A DNA stretch of 64,000 nt from positions 434,001 to 498,000 of the forward strand of contig NZ_BCTT01000006.1 of the NCBI RefSeq assembly GCF_001590905.1, given 5' to 3'. Every line of letters starts with the position of its first letter. The stretch's first letter is position 1. The position numbers were made by a program, and so were the translations under genes. Positions 55,409 to 64,000 of this stretch are shown piece after piece. The notes below the pieces were generated by a model. That model worked only from the letters and a program-made list of their open reading frames with translations. It ran no database searches and had not been told where the DNA came from. The DNA is from Serratia grimesii NBRC 13537. Its GTDB lineage: Bacteria > Pseudomonadota > Gammaproteobacteria > Enterobacterales > Enterobacteriaceae.

Positions 55409-55445
55409 TCGCCAGTGCCGGTGCCACCACCCCAAGCACTGGCGA
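55409..55445. repeat. 10-base inverted repeat after the divergent csp
   Basis: TCGCCAGTGC (55409-55418) and GCACTGGCGA (55436-55445) are perfect complements with a 17-base C-rich loop, 14 bases past the stop. No T tract follows, so it is an mRNA 3' stabiliser or a weak terminator. Confidence 0.7.
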
Positions 55446-55505
55446 AGATAAATTTCCCGATATCCACTATTATCAAACGATTGTTTAATCGTTTCGGATT
55501 TCAGG

Positions 55506-56732
55506 ATGCTTACCCCTGTTATTTCTCTGACTGCCGCCCGCGCACTCCATCTTGCTGCACAAGGGCTGTTATCCCCAATGAAACGCAAAGCCAAACCCGA
55601 TGATGTGGTTGCCGCTATTGGGCGTATGGGGCTCCTGCAAATCGATACCATCAGCGTGGTCGCACGTAGCCCTTATCTTGTACTGTTCAGTCGCCTGGGT
55701 GACTATCAGCCAGAGTGGTTGGAGCAGGCCCTGGCGGGCCGTCGATTGTTTGAGTATTGGGCACATGAAGCCTGTTTTTTACCCATTGAAGACTTTGGCC
55801 TGTTGCGTCATCGCATGTTGCAGCCGCAGGGGATGGGATGGAAGTACTCTGAAGAATGGATGCAAGAGCACCAGTCGGCAATTGCGTCGCTGTTAGAACA
55901 TATTAAAGTCGGTGGTCCGGTTCGTTCGGCGGATTTCAGCGCTGAGAAAAAAGGGAATAGTGGCTGGTGGGATTGGAAACCGGAAAAACGTCATCTTGAA
56001 ATTTTATTCACCGCCGGTAAGTTGATGGTCGCTGAACGACGTAACTTTCACCGTGTCTACGATTTAACGGAAAGGTTATTGCCGCACTGGGATGATAGCC
56101 GACACACTCTACCCATCGAGCATGCGCGGCATGAGATGCTCAGTCGCACCTGCCGTTTCCTGGGGCTCTTCAAGGCCGAATGGTTGGCAGATTACTACCG
56201 TTTAAAACGTGTTGCCCCAAAAGCACTGCTGGCGTCATTACAACAAAAGGGCGAGGTGTTACCTGTATTGATCGACGGCTTGGACGGCGAGTTTTACGTG
56301 CACCATTCACTGTCGCAGGAACTACAACTGGCAGTACAAGGAACGTTAAAGTCCAGTGTGACCACCTTACTTTCCCCATTCGATCCTGTGGTCTGGGATC
56401 GTCGCCGTGCGCTTGAACTGTTCAATTTTGATTATCGGCTGGAATGCTATACGCCAAAAGAAAAACGGCAATATGGCTACTTCACACTACCAGTATTGCA
56501 GCGGGGTGAGTTGATTGGTCGTATTGATGCAAAAATGCATCGTCGGCAAGGTGTTTTTGAAATTATCAGTTTCCATCCGCAGGCCAAGGTTCGTTTTGGT
56601 AAACGGCGTGTGCAGGATATTCGCCAGGCGATAACGCGCAGTGCGAAATGGCACGGAGCGACGCAGGTGACTTTGGGCAATATTCCGGCGCAACTGGCCG
56701 CTGAGTGGGGAGAGGGCTGGGTGGTGGAATAA
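55506..56732 (+). CDS. ycaQ: DNA glycosylase for interstrand crosslinks, YcaQ (AlkX)
   Basis: HTH_42-family DNA glycosylase that unhooks nitrogen-mustard interstrand crosslinks and removes N7-alkylguanines in E. coli. The 408-residue protein has three winged-helix modules and the catalytic Q-phi-D motif Gln45-Ile-Asp47 in GLLQIDTISVVARSPYLVLFSRLG. Family stretches FEYWAHEACFLP, GPVRSADF, NFHRVYDLTERLLP and LSPFDPVVWDRRRALELFNFDYRLECYTP are also present. It follows the csp genes on the same strand; in E. coli it directly follows lpxK. Confidence 0.95.
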   Translation: MLTPVISLTAARALHLAAQGLLSPMKRKAKPDDVVAAIGRMGLLQIDTISVVARSPYLVLFSRLGDYQPEWLEQALAGRRLFEYWAHEACFLPIEDFGLLRHRMLQPQGMGWKYSEEWMQEHQSAIASLLEHIKVGGPVRSADFSAEKKGNSGWWDWKPEKRHLEILFTAGKLMVAERRNFHRVYDLTERLLPHWDDSRHTLPIEHARHEMLSRTCRFLGLFKAEWLADYYRLKRVAPKALLASLQQKGEVLPVLIDGLDGEFYVHHSLSQELQLAVQGTLKSSVTTLLSPFDPVVWDRRRALELFNFDYRLECYTPKEKRQYGYFTLPVLQRGELIGRIDAKMHRRQGVFEIISFHPQAKVRFGKRRVQDIRQAITRSAKWHGATQVTLGNIPAQLAAEWGEGWVVE

Positions 56733-56861
56733 CGAACGGCACTATGGGCGTGGGTAAAACGAATTCCAGCACCGCTCGTTACAATGGGTTGCCTCAGTTG
56801 CTAAAGTTGGCAAACAGGGCGATGATCTTATGAATACGTTTGATCATGATAAATTCATTTT

Positions 56862-56877
56862 TGTGATTCAAGTCACA
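56862..56877. promoter_or_regulatory. Perfect-core CRP site upstream of ycaR-kdsB
   Basis: TGTGATTCAAGTCACA is a perfect match to TGTGA-N6-TCACA, flanked by T-rich and A-rich ends as in strong CRP sites. Overlapping DNA just upstream, TTGATCATGATAAA (56840-56853), is FNR-like at 8 of 10 positions. The site lies 145-160 bases before the ycaR start and 130-145 bases after the ycaQ stop. Confidence 0.7.
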
Positions 56878-57021
56878 AAATTCTACGCCTGCGTTGAAGG
56901 CAATTCAATCCCCTTTTCAGATTAAAAGTGCCGTGGTAAACAGCCGATGATTAACCTGGCGCATAGCGTTATGCTATCCTCACCCACTTTCCGTACGTTA
57001 GATCTCCACCCTGGAGGAAGC

Positions 57022-57204
57022 ATGGACCACCGTTTACTCGAAATCGTTGCCTGCCCGGTCTGCAACGGTAAGCTCTATTTCAATAAAGAAAACCAGGAAT
57101 TGGTGTGTAAAGTGGATGGCCTGGCCTATCCGCTGCGCGATGGTATTCCCGTCTTGCTGGAAAATGAAGCGCGGGCGCTGTCATTGGATGAGAAACACGC
57201 ATGA
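57022..57204 (+). CDS. ycaR: Trm112-family protein YcaR
   Basis: Small UPF0434/Trm112p-like protein of 60 residues with a zinc-binding-type CPVC near the N-terminus ([20 protein letters not shown]) and the family ending [16 protein letters not shown]. Function is uncertain; homologues act as small partners of methyltransferases. It is translationally coupled to kdsB by a four-base ATGA overlap and follows GGAGGAAG. The open frame extends 25 codons upstream, but the conserved start is at 57022. Confidence 0.93.
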   Translation: MDHRLLEIVACPVCNGKLYFNKENQELVCKVDGLAYPLRDGIPVLLENEARALSLDEKHA

Positions 57205-57950
57205 GTTTTATCGCTATTATTCCAGCCCGTTATGCATCAACCCGTTTGCCGGGTAAGCCGTTAGCCGATATTCACGGTAAGCCAATGGTGGTGCATGTCA
57301 TGGAGCGCGCACGTGAGTCAGGTGCTAGCCGCGTGATTGTTGCGACAGATCACCCAGCGGTGGCTGACGCAGTGAAAGCGGCAGGCGGTGAAGTCTGTAT
57401 GACCCGGGCCGATCATAATTCCGGCACCGAACGTCTCGCGGAGGTGATCGAGCACTATGGTTTTAGCGATGACGAAATCATTGTTAACGTCCAGGGTGAC
57501 GAGCCACTGATCCCACCGGTCATAGTACGTCAGGTGGCTGAAAACCTGGCGGGAAGCCAAGCGGGTATGGCGACCCTTGCGGTACCCATCGACAGTGCAG
57601 AAGAAGCGTTTAACCCCAATGCGGTCAAGGTCGTAATGGATGCTCAGGGTTATGCACTTTATTTTTCGCGTGCCACTATTCCTTGGGATCGTGAGCGTTT
57701 TGCGCAATCCAAAGAAAGCATCGGTGACAGCCTGTTACGCCATATCGGTATTTACGCTTATCGTGCCGGGTTTGTGCGCCGCTATGTCACTTGGGCGCCC
57801 AGCCAACTTGAGCAAATAGAGTTGCTGGAACAGTTGCGGGTGCTTTGGTATGGTGAAAAAATCCACGTAGCGGTTGCCAAAGCAATGCCGACAGTGGGTG
57901 TTGATACGCCGGAAGATCTGCAGCGAGTGCGCGACAGCATCAAAGGCTGA
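57201..57950 (+). CDS. kdsB: 3-deoxy-manno-octulosonate cytidylyltransferase
   Basis: Activates Kdo as CMP-Kdo for lipopolysaccharide core synthesis. The 249-residue protein starts [21 protein letters not shown], the nucleotidyltransferase signature, and shows [35 protein letters not shown] and the [13 protein letters not shown] motif. Its start overlaps ycaR. Together with msbA and lpxK it makes this a lipid A/LPS neighbourhood. Confidence 0.97.
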   Translation: MSFIAIIPARYASTRLPGKPLADIHGKPMVVHVMERARESGASRVIVATDHPAVADAVKAAGGEVCMTRADHNSGTERLAEVIEHYGFSDDEIIVNVQGDEPLIPPVIVRQVAENLAGSQAGMATLAVPIDSAEEAFNPNAVKVVMDAQGYALYFSRATIPWDRERFAQSKESIGDSLLRHIGIYAYRAGFVRRYVTWAPSQLEQIELLEQLRVLWYGEKIHVAVAKAMPTVGVDTPEDLQRVRDSIKG

Positions 57951-58098
57951 GCATTGAACGTCGGCGCGTCACGCAGCGCATCGGCGACATGATTTCCCTT
58001 CTCAATATCCCCATTTTGTTGATCTGCGTTGAAGAATTTTTCTGCTCACCGTTCGATGATGTCAGCGTCTCTTCTTTTCCTCTTGAGGCCATTTTTTT

Positions 58099-58995
58099 AT
58101 GGAGCAGTTACGCGCCGAACTGAGTATTGTGCTGGGTGAGCCGATCAGCCGGCTGGAACGCGTTAGCGAACAGCCTTATGCACACATGTATTCGCTGTAC
58201 GACCAACAAGGTCATGCGATCCCGCTGATGGCGAAAAGCTTTGTCTGTCAGGGTATCGCCCAGCAAGAATCTTACAAGTTGTCGATGCTGTCGCGAGAAG
58301 GGGATATTCGCCTGCCCGCAGTGTATGGCGTGGTCTATACCCATCAATCGCCCTATAAAGAAATTTTGTTGATCGAACGGTTACGTGGTGTGTCCGCAGA
58401 AGCACCGACGCGTACGCCGAACCGCTGGAATTCGCTTATGGAACAGATTGTCGATGGTGTGCTGGCCTGGCACCGTATCGACAGTCATGGTTGCGTCGGT
58501 ACAGTTGACAGTACCCAGGAAAATGATTGGTTTTGTTGGTATCAACAGCGGATCGAGGTGTTGTGGTCGACGGTCGGCAACCTCAACTCGCCGCAGTTAA
58601 CCATGGCCGACCGCCGTTTGTTGTACCGTACACGCGAAGCGCTGACCCATTTCTTTGTCGGATTCGACGATCCCTGCGTGCTGGTGCATGGCAACTTGTC
58701 GTTGCGCAGCATGCTGAAAGATCCGAAAAGTGACCAGCTGTTGGCAATGCTGAATCCAGGAATGATGCTGTGGGCGCCACGTGAATATGAATTATTCCGC
58801 CTGTGTGAAGCGGGGATGCCAAGTCAGCTCTTGTTCTATTATTTGCAACGGGCACCCGTTGCGGAGTCCTTCCTGGCGCGGCGTTGGTTGTATGTGGTGT
58901 GGGAGGCGGTTGGGCGGTTGATCCATACCGGCAAGCTTGAGCGACAACCCTTTGATTATGCCTCAAAACAGCTGTTGCCCTGGCTTGCCGGTTAA
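58099..58995 (+). CDS. ycbJ: Phosphotransferase-like protein YcbJ
   Basis: Aminoglycoside-phosphotransferase-like (protein-kinase fold) protein of unknown substrate. The 298-residue protein is close to E. coli YcbJ along its length. It has an HGN motif in CVLVHGNLSLRSMLKDPKSDQLLAMLNPG, where the catalytic HxD loop would be; the Asp of canonical kinases is not evident, so activity is uncertain. The ATG lies 148 bases after kdsB, and the gene is convergent with elyC. Confidence 0.92.
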   Translation: MEQLRAELSIVLGEPISRLERVSEQPYAHMYSLYDQQGHAIPLMAKSFVCQGIAQQESYKLSMLSREGDIRLPAVYGVVYTHQSPYKEILLIERLRGVSAEAPTRTPNRWNSLMEQIVDGVLAWHRIDSHGCVGTVDSTQENDWFCWYQQRIEVLWSTVGNLNSPQLTMADRRLLYRTREALTHFFVGFDDPCVLVHGNLSLRSMLKDPKSDQLLAMLNPGMMLWAPREYELFRLCEAGMPSQLLFYYLQRAPVAESFLARRWLYVVWEAVGRLIHTGKLERQPFDYASKQLLPWLAG

Positions 58996-59001
58996 GGCCA
59001 G

Positions 59002-59775
59002 TTAGTCGACAGAAACTTCATCGGCTCCTTTCAGCCACTGCCAGAGGCTGCCCAGTGTCTCATACCAGGCGCGCTCGCTGTGGCCAAGGAACATTGCCGA
59101 CGGCACTACGCGATCCCAAATATTCAAACGCGAGCTGATGGCCAACTGATTGGCTGGTGCCGGGATTGGGTGAAGTCCTTTTGCTTCAAAGAAACGCATG
59201 GCCCTTGGCAAATGGTTAGCCGACGTCACCAAAATAAATGGCTGCTGGCCAACCAGTTTTGATACCTGTGATGCTTCCTGCTCTGTATCCATTGGGCGAT
59301 CCAACAATACAATGTCACTGTTCGGTACACCCAGACTCTCCGCGACGCGCGCTGCTGTCGCCGCATTGCTCAAAGTATGCGGACCACCGGCTCCGGTGAA
59401 CACCATTTTCGCCCCAGGGTGCGTGAGATATAAGCGCACGCCTTCTGTTACCCTTGGCAAGCTGTTGCCGATCAGATTAGAGCTGGGTGCCCAGTCCGGA
59501 TTAAAGGTATAGCCCCCCCCCAGTACCACGATATAGTTTACCGGGTCAGTGCCGCGATAGGTGACATACTCTGATTCTATTGGCCGTAATAGTCTATCGG
59601 CCACGGGTTGCAGGCTGAAAAGCAACAAAAACAGCCAGCTCAGCGTCAAAATGACCTTGCCGCTTTTTTGCCAACGGGTGAACCAGAGCAGTAACAGCGC
59701 CAGTCCCATGAGTAGCAGCAGCGCAGGTAACGGCATTAAAATGGCGCCAATGAACTTTTTCAGGTTAAACAGCAT
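59002..59775 (-). CDS. elyC: Envelope biogenesis factor ElyC (DUF218)
   Basis: Inner-membrane protein needed for normal peptidoglycan assembly and enterobacterial common antigen or lipid-carrier metabolism in E. coli. The 257-residue protein has two N-terminal membrane helices (ILMPLPALLLLMGLALLLLW and VILTLSWLFLLLFSLQPVA) and a periplasmic DUF218 domain (YIVVLGGGYTFNPDWAPSSNLIGNSLPRV, FILVTSANHLPRAMRFFEAKG). The ATG at 59775 matches E. coli; a TTG one codon upstream is possible. It is divergent from cmoM. Confidence 0.95.
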   Translation of the reverse strand: MLFNLKKFIGAILMPLPALLLLMGLALLLLWFTRWQKSGKVILTLSWLFLLLFSLQPVADRLLRPIESEYVTYRGTDPVNYIVVLGGGYTFNPDWAPSSNLIGNSLPRVTEGVRLYLTHPGAKMVFTGAGGPHTLSNAATAARVAESLGVPNSDIVLLDRPMDTEQEASQVSKLVGQQPFILVTSANHLPRAMRFFEAKGLHPIPAPANQLAISSRLNIWDRVVPSAMFLGHSERAWYETLGSLWQWLKGADEVSVD

Positions 59776-59926
59776 CAAAAATCAGGTCCTTTTGGGCGAA
59801 AAAACGACATCTGGGCACAATCAGGCCGCAAGAAGATTCATTCTAAGCCAGTCTGTGCCAAAATAGCAGGTTTGAATGGGCTGGCACTTTGCCCCCAGAA
59901 GAATAAGATCAGCGGAGCCGTTGTCC

Positions 59927-60712
59927 ATGCAGGATCGCAATTTTGACGATATTGCTGAAAAGTTTGCGCGTAATATTTACGGCACCACCAAAGGGAAAAT
60001 CCGCCAGGCCGTTGTCTGGCAGGATCTGACCACGCTGCTGGCCCAGTTGCCGCAGCGGCCGCTGCGCATTCTGGATGCCGGCGGTGGCGAAGGCCATATG
60101 GCCTGCCAACTGGCAGAATTAGGACATCAGGTGTTGTTGTGCGATCTTTCTGGTGAGATGATCCAACGCGCCGCGTCGCTGGCTGAGCAGAAAGGTGTGA
60201 GCCAGAACATGCAATTCATACAAAGTTCTGCGCAGGATATTGGTCAACACTTGGAACAGCCGGTTGATCTGATATTGTTTCATGCGGTGCTTGAATGGAT
60301 CGCTGAACCTGAAGCAGCTTTACAGGCGTTGTCTGACTGTCTGTTGCCGGGTGGTGCACTGTCATTGATGTTCTTTAATGCTAATGGCCTCTTGATGCGT
60401 AACGTGGTGTTGGGTAATTTCCAACTGGTGAACCCAGAGGTCAGAAGACGCAGAAAGCGTTCGTTGTCGCCACAGTATCCGCATAGCCCGCCACAGGTAT
60501 ATGGCTGGCTGGAACAGTTGGGCATGCGTATCAGCGGGAAAACCGGGGTGCGGGTGTTCCACGATTATCTGCAAAGTAGGCAGCTTCAGACACAAAAATT
60601 TGAAGAGTTATTGGCGCTTGAACAGCACTATTGCCGGCAGGAGCCGTACGTGAGTTTGGGGCGCTATATTCACGTCATGGCGCATAAACCAAACCTGAAG
60701 GACGAACTATGA
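59927..60712 (+). CDS. cmoM: tRNA 5-carboxymethoxyuridine methyltransferase CmoM (SmtA)
   Basis: SAM-dependent enzyme that methylates cmo5U34 to mcmo5U in some tRNAs. The 261-residue protein starts [27 protein letters not shown] and has the SAM motif [37 protein letters not shown] and the C-terminal [12 protein letters not shown] are also present. The frame extends 17 codons further, but the homologous start is 59927. Its stop overlaps mukF by four bases (ATGA), the conserved head of the muk operon. Confidence 0.96.
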   Translation: MQDRNFDDIAEKFARNIYGTTKGKIRQAVVWQDLTTLLAQLPQRPLRILDAGGGEGHMACQLAELGHQVLLCDLSGEMIQRAASLAEQKGVSQNMQFIQSSAQDIGQHLEQPVDLILFHAVLEWIAEPEAALQALSDCLLPGGALSLMFFNANGLLMRNVVLGNFQLVNPEVRRRRKRSLSPQYPHSPPQVYGWLEQLGMRISGKTGVRVFHDYLQSRQLQTQKFEELLALEQHYCRQEPYVSLGRYIHVMAHKPNLKDEL

Positions 60713-62031
60713 GTGAATTTTCCCAGACAGTACCCGAACTGGTCGCCTGGGCACGGAAAAATGATTTCTCTATTTCGCTCCCTACGGAGCGTCTTGCGTT
60801 TTTGCTCGCTATTGCCACATTAAATGGCGAGCGACTGGACGGCGAGATGAGCGAAGGTGAGCTGGTTGATGCATTTCGCCATGTCAGCAAAGGTTTCGAA
60901 CAGACGCATGAAACGGTAGCGGTCCGCGCCAACAATGCGATTAACGACATGGTGCGCCAGCGCCTGTTAAACCGTTTTACCAGCGAACTGGCTGACGGCA
61001 ATGCGATTTACCGTCTGACACCGCTGGGCATAGGTATTACTGATTACTATATCCGTCAGCGCGAATTCTCTACGTTGCGTTTGTCGATGCAGTTATCGAT
61101 CGTCGCGCAGGAACTGAAACGTGCCGCTGATGCGGCCGAAGAGGGTGGCGATGATTTCCACTGGCACCGCAACGTGTTTGCACCGTTGAAATATTCAGTG
61201 GCGGAAATATTCGACAGCATCGACATGACCCAACGGGTGATGGATGAGCAACAGCAAGGCGTGAAGGAAGATATCGCTGCATTGCTGAATCAGGATTGGC
61301 GCGCAGCGATCTCCAGCTGTGAAATGCTACTATCCGAGACCTCGGGCACCTTACGTGAACTGCAAGATACGCTGGAAGCGGCTGGCGACAAGCTGCAAGC
61401 CAACCTGCTGCGTATTCAGGATGCAACGTTGGGTGGGGTAGAGTTGGGCTTTGTCGACAAACTGGTGTTTGATCTGCAAAGCAAGCTCGACCGCATTATC
61501 AGCTGGGGCCAACAGGCAATTGACCTGTGGATTGGCTACGACCGTCACGTGCATAAATTTATCCGTACCGCTATCGATATGGATAAAAATCGTGTGTTCG
61601 CACAGCGCCTGCGTCAGTCGGTGCAAAATTATTTCGATAATCCATGGACACTGACCCATGCCAACGCCGACCGCCTGCTGGATATGCGTGACGAAGAACT
61701 GGCTTTGCGCAGTGAGGAAGTGACGGGTGAATTGCCTCCGGACCTGGAGTTCGAAGAGTTCAGCGAAATCCGCGAACAGCTGGCGTTGATGATCGAACAA
61801 GCACTGAAGATTTATCAGGAACAACAGATGCCGCTCAATTTAGGGGCGGTAATGCGCGATTATCTGGCGCAATATCCGCGTGCTCGTCACTTCGATGTGG
61901 CACGTTTAGTGGTCGACCAGGCAGTGCGCCTTGGTGTGGCTGAAGCAGATTTTTCAGGGTTGCCGGCTCAATGGCAGGCAATCAATGATTACGGAGCCAA
62001 GGTCCAGGCCCATGTCATCGACAAATATTGA
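60709..62031 (+). CDS. mukF: Chromosome partition protein MukF (kleisin)
   Basis: Kleisin subunit of the MukBEF condensin. The 440-residue protein starts [25 protein letters not shown], with an N-terminal winged-helix dimerisation domain to about residue 110, a central four-helix bundle (about 120-280) and the C-terminal winged helix that binds the MukB head. It overlaps cmoM by 4 bases and mukE by 20, so the operon is tightly coupled. Confidence 0.97.
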   Translation: MSEFSQTVPELVAWARKNDFSISLPTERLAFLLAIATLNGERLDGEMSEGELVDAFRHVSKGFEQTHETVAVRANNAINDMVRQRLLNRFTSELADGNAIYRLTPLGIGITDYYIRQREFSTLRLSMQLSIVAQELKRAADAAEEGGDDFHWHRNVFAPLKYSVAEIFDSIDMTQRVMDEQQQGVKEDIAALLNQDWRAAISSCEMLLSETSGTLRELQDTLEAAGDKLQANLLRIQDATLGGVELGFVDKLVFDLQSKLDRIISWGQQAIDLWIGYDRHVHKFIRTAIDMDKNRVFAQRLRQSVQNYFDNPWTLTHANADRLLDMRDEELALRSEEVTGELPPDLEFEEFSEIREQLALMIEQALKIYQEQQMPLNLGAVMRDYLAQYPRARHFDVARLVVDQAVRLGVAEADFSGLPAQWQAINDYGAKVQAHVIDKY

Positions 62032-62740
62032 ACAAGTAATGCCAGTTAAGCTGGCCAAAGCATTGTCTAACGCGCTTTTCCCGGCGCTGGACAGCCAATT
62101 GCGTGCGGGTCGTCACATCGGTATCGATGAACTGGACAACCACGCTTTCTTAATGGACTTCCAGGATGAACTGGAAGAGTTTTATGCCCGCTACAGCGTG
62201 GAATTGATCCGTGCGCCGGAAGGATTCTTCTACCTGCGTCCACGTTCTACGACGTTGATCCCGCGTTCAGTATTATCTGAGCTGGATATGATGGTGGGGA
62301 AAATCCTGTGTTATCTCTATCTCAGCCCGGAACGTCTGGCGCATGAAGGGATTTTCAGCCATCAGGAGCTGTACGACGAGCTCTTAAGCCTGGCTGACGA
62401 AACCAAATTGCTGAAATTCGTTAACCAACGCTCCACGGGGTCGGATCTCGATCGCCAAAAGCTGCACGAAAAAGTGCGTACGTCACTGAACCGCCTGCGT
62501 CGTCTGGGAATGATCTATTTTATGGGCAACGACAGCAGCAAGTTCCGCATCACTGAAGCAGTGTTCCGCTTTGGCGCTGACGTGCGTAGTGGTGATGATC
62601 CGCGTGAAGCACAGTTGCGTATGATTCGTGACGGCGAAGCTATGCCGGTTGAAAACAGCCTGTCGTTGAATGATGAAAGCGATGCTGAAGATTCGCAGCT
62701 TGATAACACTCCGGACAGTGCAGAGGATGAACAGGAATGA
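62012..62740 (+). CDS. mukE: Chromosome partition protein MukE
   Basis: Tandem winged-helix (KITE) subunit that binds MukF and DNA in MukBEF. The 242-residue protein starts [23 protein letters not shown] and carries the conserved [53 protein letters not shown] and the acidic C-terminal tail ([22 protein letters not shown]). The start is taken from homology, inside the mukF 3' end. Its stop overlaps the mukB start by four bases. Confidence 0.97.
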   Translation: MSSTNIEQVMPVKLAKALSNALFPALDSQLRAGRHIGIDELDNHAFLMDFQDELEEFYARYSVELIRAPEGFFYLRPRSTTLIPRSVLSELDMMVGKILCYLYLSPERLAHEGIFSHQELYDELLSLADETKLLKFVNQRSTGSDLDRQKLHEKVRTSLNRLRRLGMIYFMGNDSSKFRITEAVFRFGADVRSGDDPREAQLRMIRDGEAMPVENSLSLNDESDAEDSQLDNTPDSAEDEQE

Positions 62741-64000
62741 TTGAACGCGGTAAATTTCGCTCGCTGACGCTGGTCAACTGGAACGGTTTTTTCGCCCGCA
62801 CCTTTGATCTCGATGAGTTGGTGACCACGCTGTCTGGCGGTAACGGGGCAGGGAAATCCACCACCATGGCGGCTTTCGTCACTGCGTTGATTCCTGATTT
62901 AACGCTGTTGCACTTCCGTAATACCACCGAAGCTGGTGCTACCAGTGGTTCCCGAGACAAGGGCTTGCACGGTAAGTTGCGCGCAGGGGTGTGTTATTCG
63001 ACGCTTGATGTGATCAACTCGCGCCATCAGCGAGTGGTCGTTGGCGTGCGTCTGCAACAGGTGGCGGGGCGTGATCGCAAGGTTGATATCAAGCCGTTTA
63101 CCATCCAGGGCCTGCCAACGGCGGTACAGCCGACGGAGCTTCTGACTCAAACGGTTGGCGAACGTCAGGCACGTGTGCTGACGTTGCAGGAACTGAAAGA
63201 TCGCGTTGAAGAGATGGAGGGTGTGCAGTTCAAGCAGTTCAACTCCATCACCGACTATCACTCATTAATGTTCGATTTGGGCGTGATCCCGAAACGCTTG
63301 CGCTCATCGTCTGATCGCAGCAAGTTTTATCGCCTGATCGAAGCTTCATTGTATGGCGGTATTTCCAGCGCCATCACCCGCTCGTTGCGTGACTATTTGT
63401 TGCCGGAAAACAGCGGGGTGCGTAAAGCATTCCAGGACATGGAAGCGGCGTTGCGTGAAAACCGCATGACGCTGGAAGCTATCCGCGTTACCCAGACTGA
63501 TCGTGACCTGTTCAAACACCTGATTTCCGAAGCCACATCCTATGTGGCGGCTGACTATATGCGTCATGCCAATGAACGCCGCATTCATTTGGACGGCGCG
63601 TTGGCTCTGCGCAGCGATCTGCTGGGCAGCCGTAAGCAGTTGGCAGCGGAGCAATATCGCCATGTGGAAATGGCACGTGAACTGGCGGAACAGAGCGGCG
63701 CGGAATCTGATCTGGAAACCGATTACCAGGCTGCCAGCGATCACCTGAATCTGGTGCAAACGGCGATGCGTCAGCAGGAAAAGATCGAGCGTTATGAAGG
63801 CGATCTGGAAGAGCTGACCTACCGACTGGAAGAACAGAATGAAGTGGTTGCGGAAGCCAGCGAGCAGCAGGCTGAAAATGAAGCGCGCGCTGAGGCGGCT
63901 GAACTGGAAGTGGATGAGCTGAAAAGCCAACTCGCCGACTACCAGCAGGCACTTGACGTGCAGCAGACCCGTGCCATTCAGTATCAACAGGCGTTGCAGG
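62737..64000 (+). CDS. mukB: Chromosome partition protein MukB, 5' part
   Basis: SMC-like ATPase of the MukBEF condensin. The first 421 of roughly 1,480 residues are in the window. It begins [23 protein letters not shown], with the Walker [11 protein letters not shown] near residues 34-43, then the rest of the N-terminal head lobe. From about residue 290 comes the start of the coiled coil, rich in Glu, Gln and Ala ([19 protein letters not shown]). The frame is open to the right edge with no stop. It overlaps mukE by four bases. Confidence 0.97.
   Translation, partial: MIERGKFRSLTLVNWNGFFARTFDLDELVTTLSGGNGAGKSTTMAAFVTALIPDLTLLHFRNTTEAGATSGSRDKGLHGKLRAGVCYSTLDVINSRHQRVVVGVRLQQVAGRDRKVDIKPFTIQGLPTAVQPTELLTQTVGERQARVLTLQELKDRVEEMEGVQFKQFNSITDYHSLMFDLGVIPKRLRSSSDRSKFYRLIEASLYGGISSAITRSLRDYLLPENSGVRKAFQDMEAALRENRMTLEAIRVTQTDRDLFKHLISEATSYVAADYMRHANERRIHLDGALALRSDLLGSRKQLAAEQYRHVEMARELAEQSGAESDLETDYQAASDHLNLVQTAMRQQEKIERYEGDLEELTYRLEEQNEVVAEASEQQAENEARAEAAELEVDELKSQLADYQQALDVQQTRAIQYQQALQ

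Overview
The window is a stretch of ordinary enterobacterial chromosome. Gene order follows the E. coli poxB-to-mukB segment very closely: poxB, hcr-hcp, lysO, ybjD, ybjX, macAB, cspD, clpSA, infA, aat, cydCD, trxB, lrp, ftsK, lolA, rarA, serS, ycaD, pflA, pflB-focA, ycaO, serC-aroA, cmk, rpsA, ihfB, comEC-msbA-lpxK, ycaQ, ycaR-kdsB, ycbJ, elyC, cmoM-mukFEB. The protein sequences are close to, but clearly distinct from, the E. coli ones. Departures from the E. coli layout are: no aqpZ between lysO and ybjD; no serW tRNA between clpA and infA; no dmsABC beside serS, only an orphan dmsD; a glutathione S-transferase and a LysR regulator between cydDC and trxB; ansB between ycaO and serC; and hglS plus two cold-shock genes between lpxK and ycaQ. 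Together these suggest Serratia or a near relative in the Yersiniaceae (inference).

Layout. 1-8.5 kb: pyruvate oxidase (cut by the left edge), the nitric-oxide stress pair hcp-hcr behind a good NsrR-type operator, lysine exporter lysO, the OLD-family nuclease gene ybjD and convergent ybjX. 8.6-16.3 kb: the macAB efflux pump, then proteolysis and translation genes (cspD divergent from clpS-clpA; infA and aat on the minus strand). 16.3-22.7 kb: a minus-strand thiol/redox block, cydDC, gstA-like, lysR-type and trxB. 22.7-31.1 kb: lrp, ftsK, lolA, rarA and serS, all on the plus strand, with a 672-base gene-free lrp upstream region. 31.1-41.6 kb: an anaerobic block, with dmsD, a DUF1801 gene, ycaD, pflA, focA-pflB with FNR- and ArcA-like sites, ycaO and ansB. 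41.8-52.8 kb: serC-aroA, cmk, rpsA, ihfB and comEC-msbA-lpxK. 52.8-55.5 kb: hglS and two small cold-shock-domain genes. 55.5-64 kb: ycaQ, ycaR-kdsB (preceded by a perfect-core CRP site), ycbJ, elyC and the cmoM-mukF-mukE-mukB operon, cut by the right edge.

I see no mobile element, prophage, CRISPR array, tRNA or rRNA. Nothing here looks like a new multi-gene system. What deserves a second look is small-scale: several long perfect or near-perfect inverted repeats in intergenic DNA (upstream of dmsD, downstream of dmsD, between pflB and pflA, downstream of the second csp), a probable non-canonical ATC start for comEC, a tandem duplication in the FtsK linker, and a cold-shock protein that has lost its RNP2 aromatic/histidine residues.
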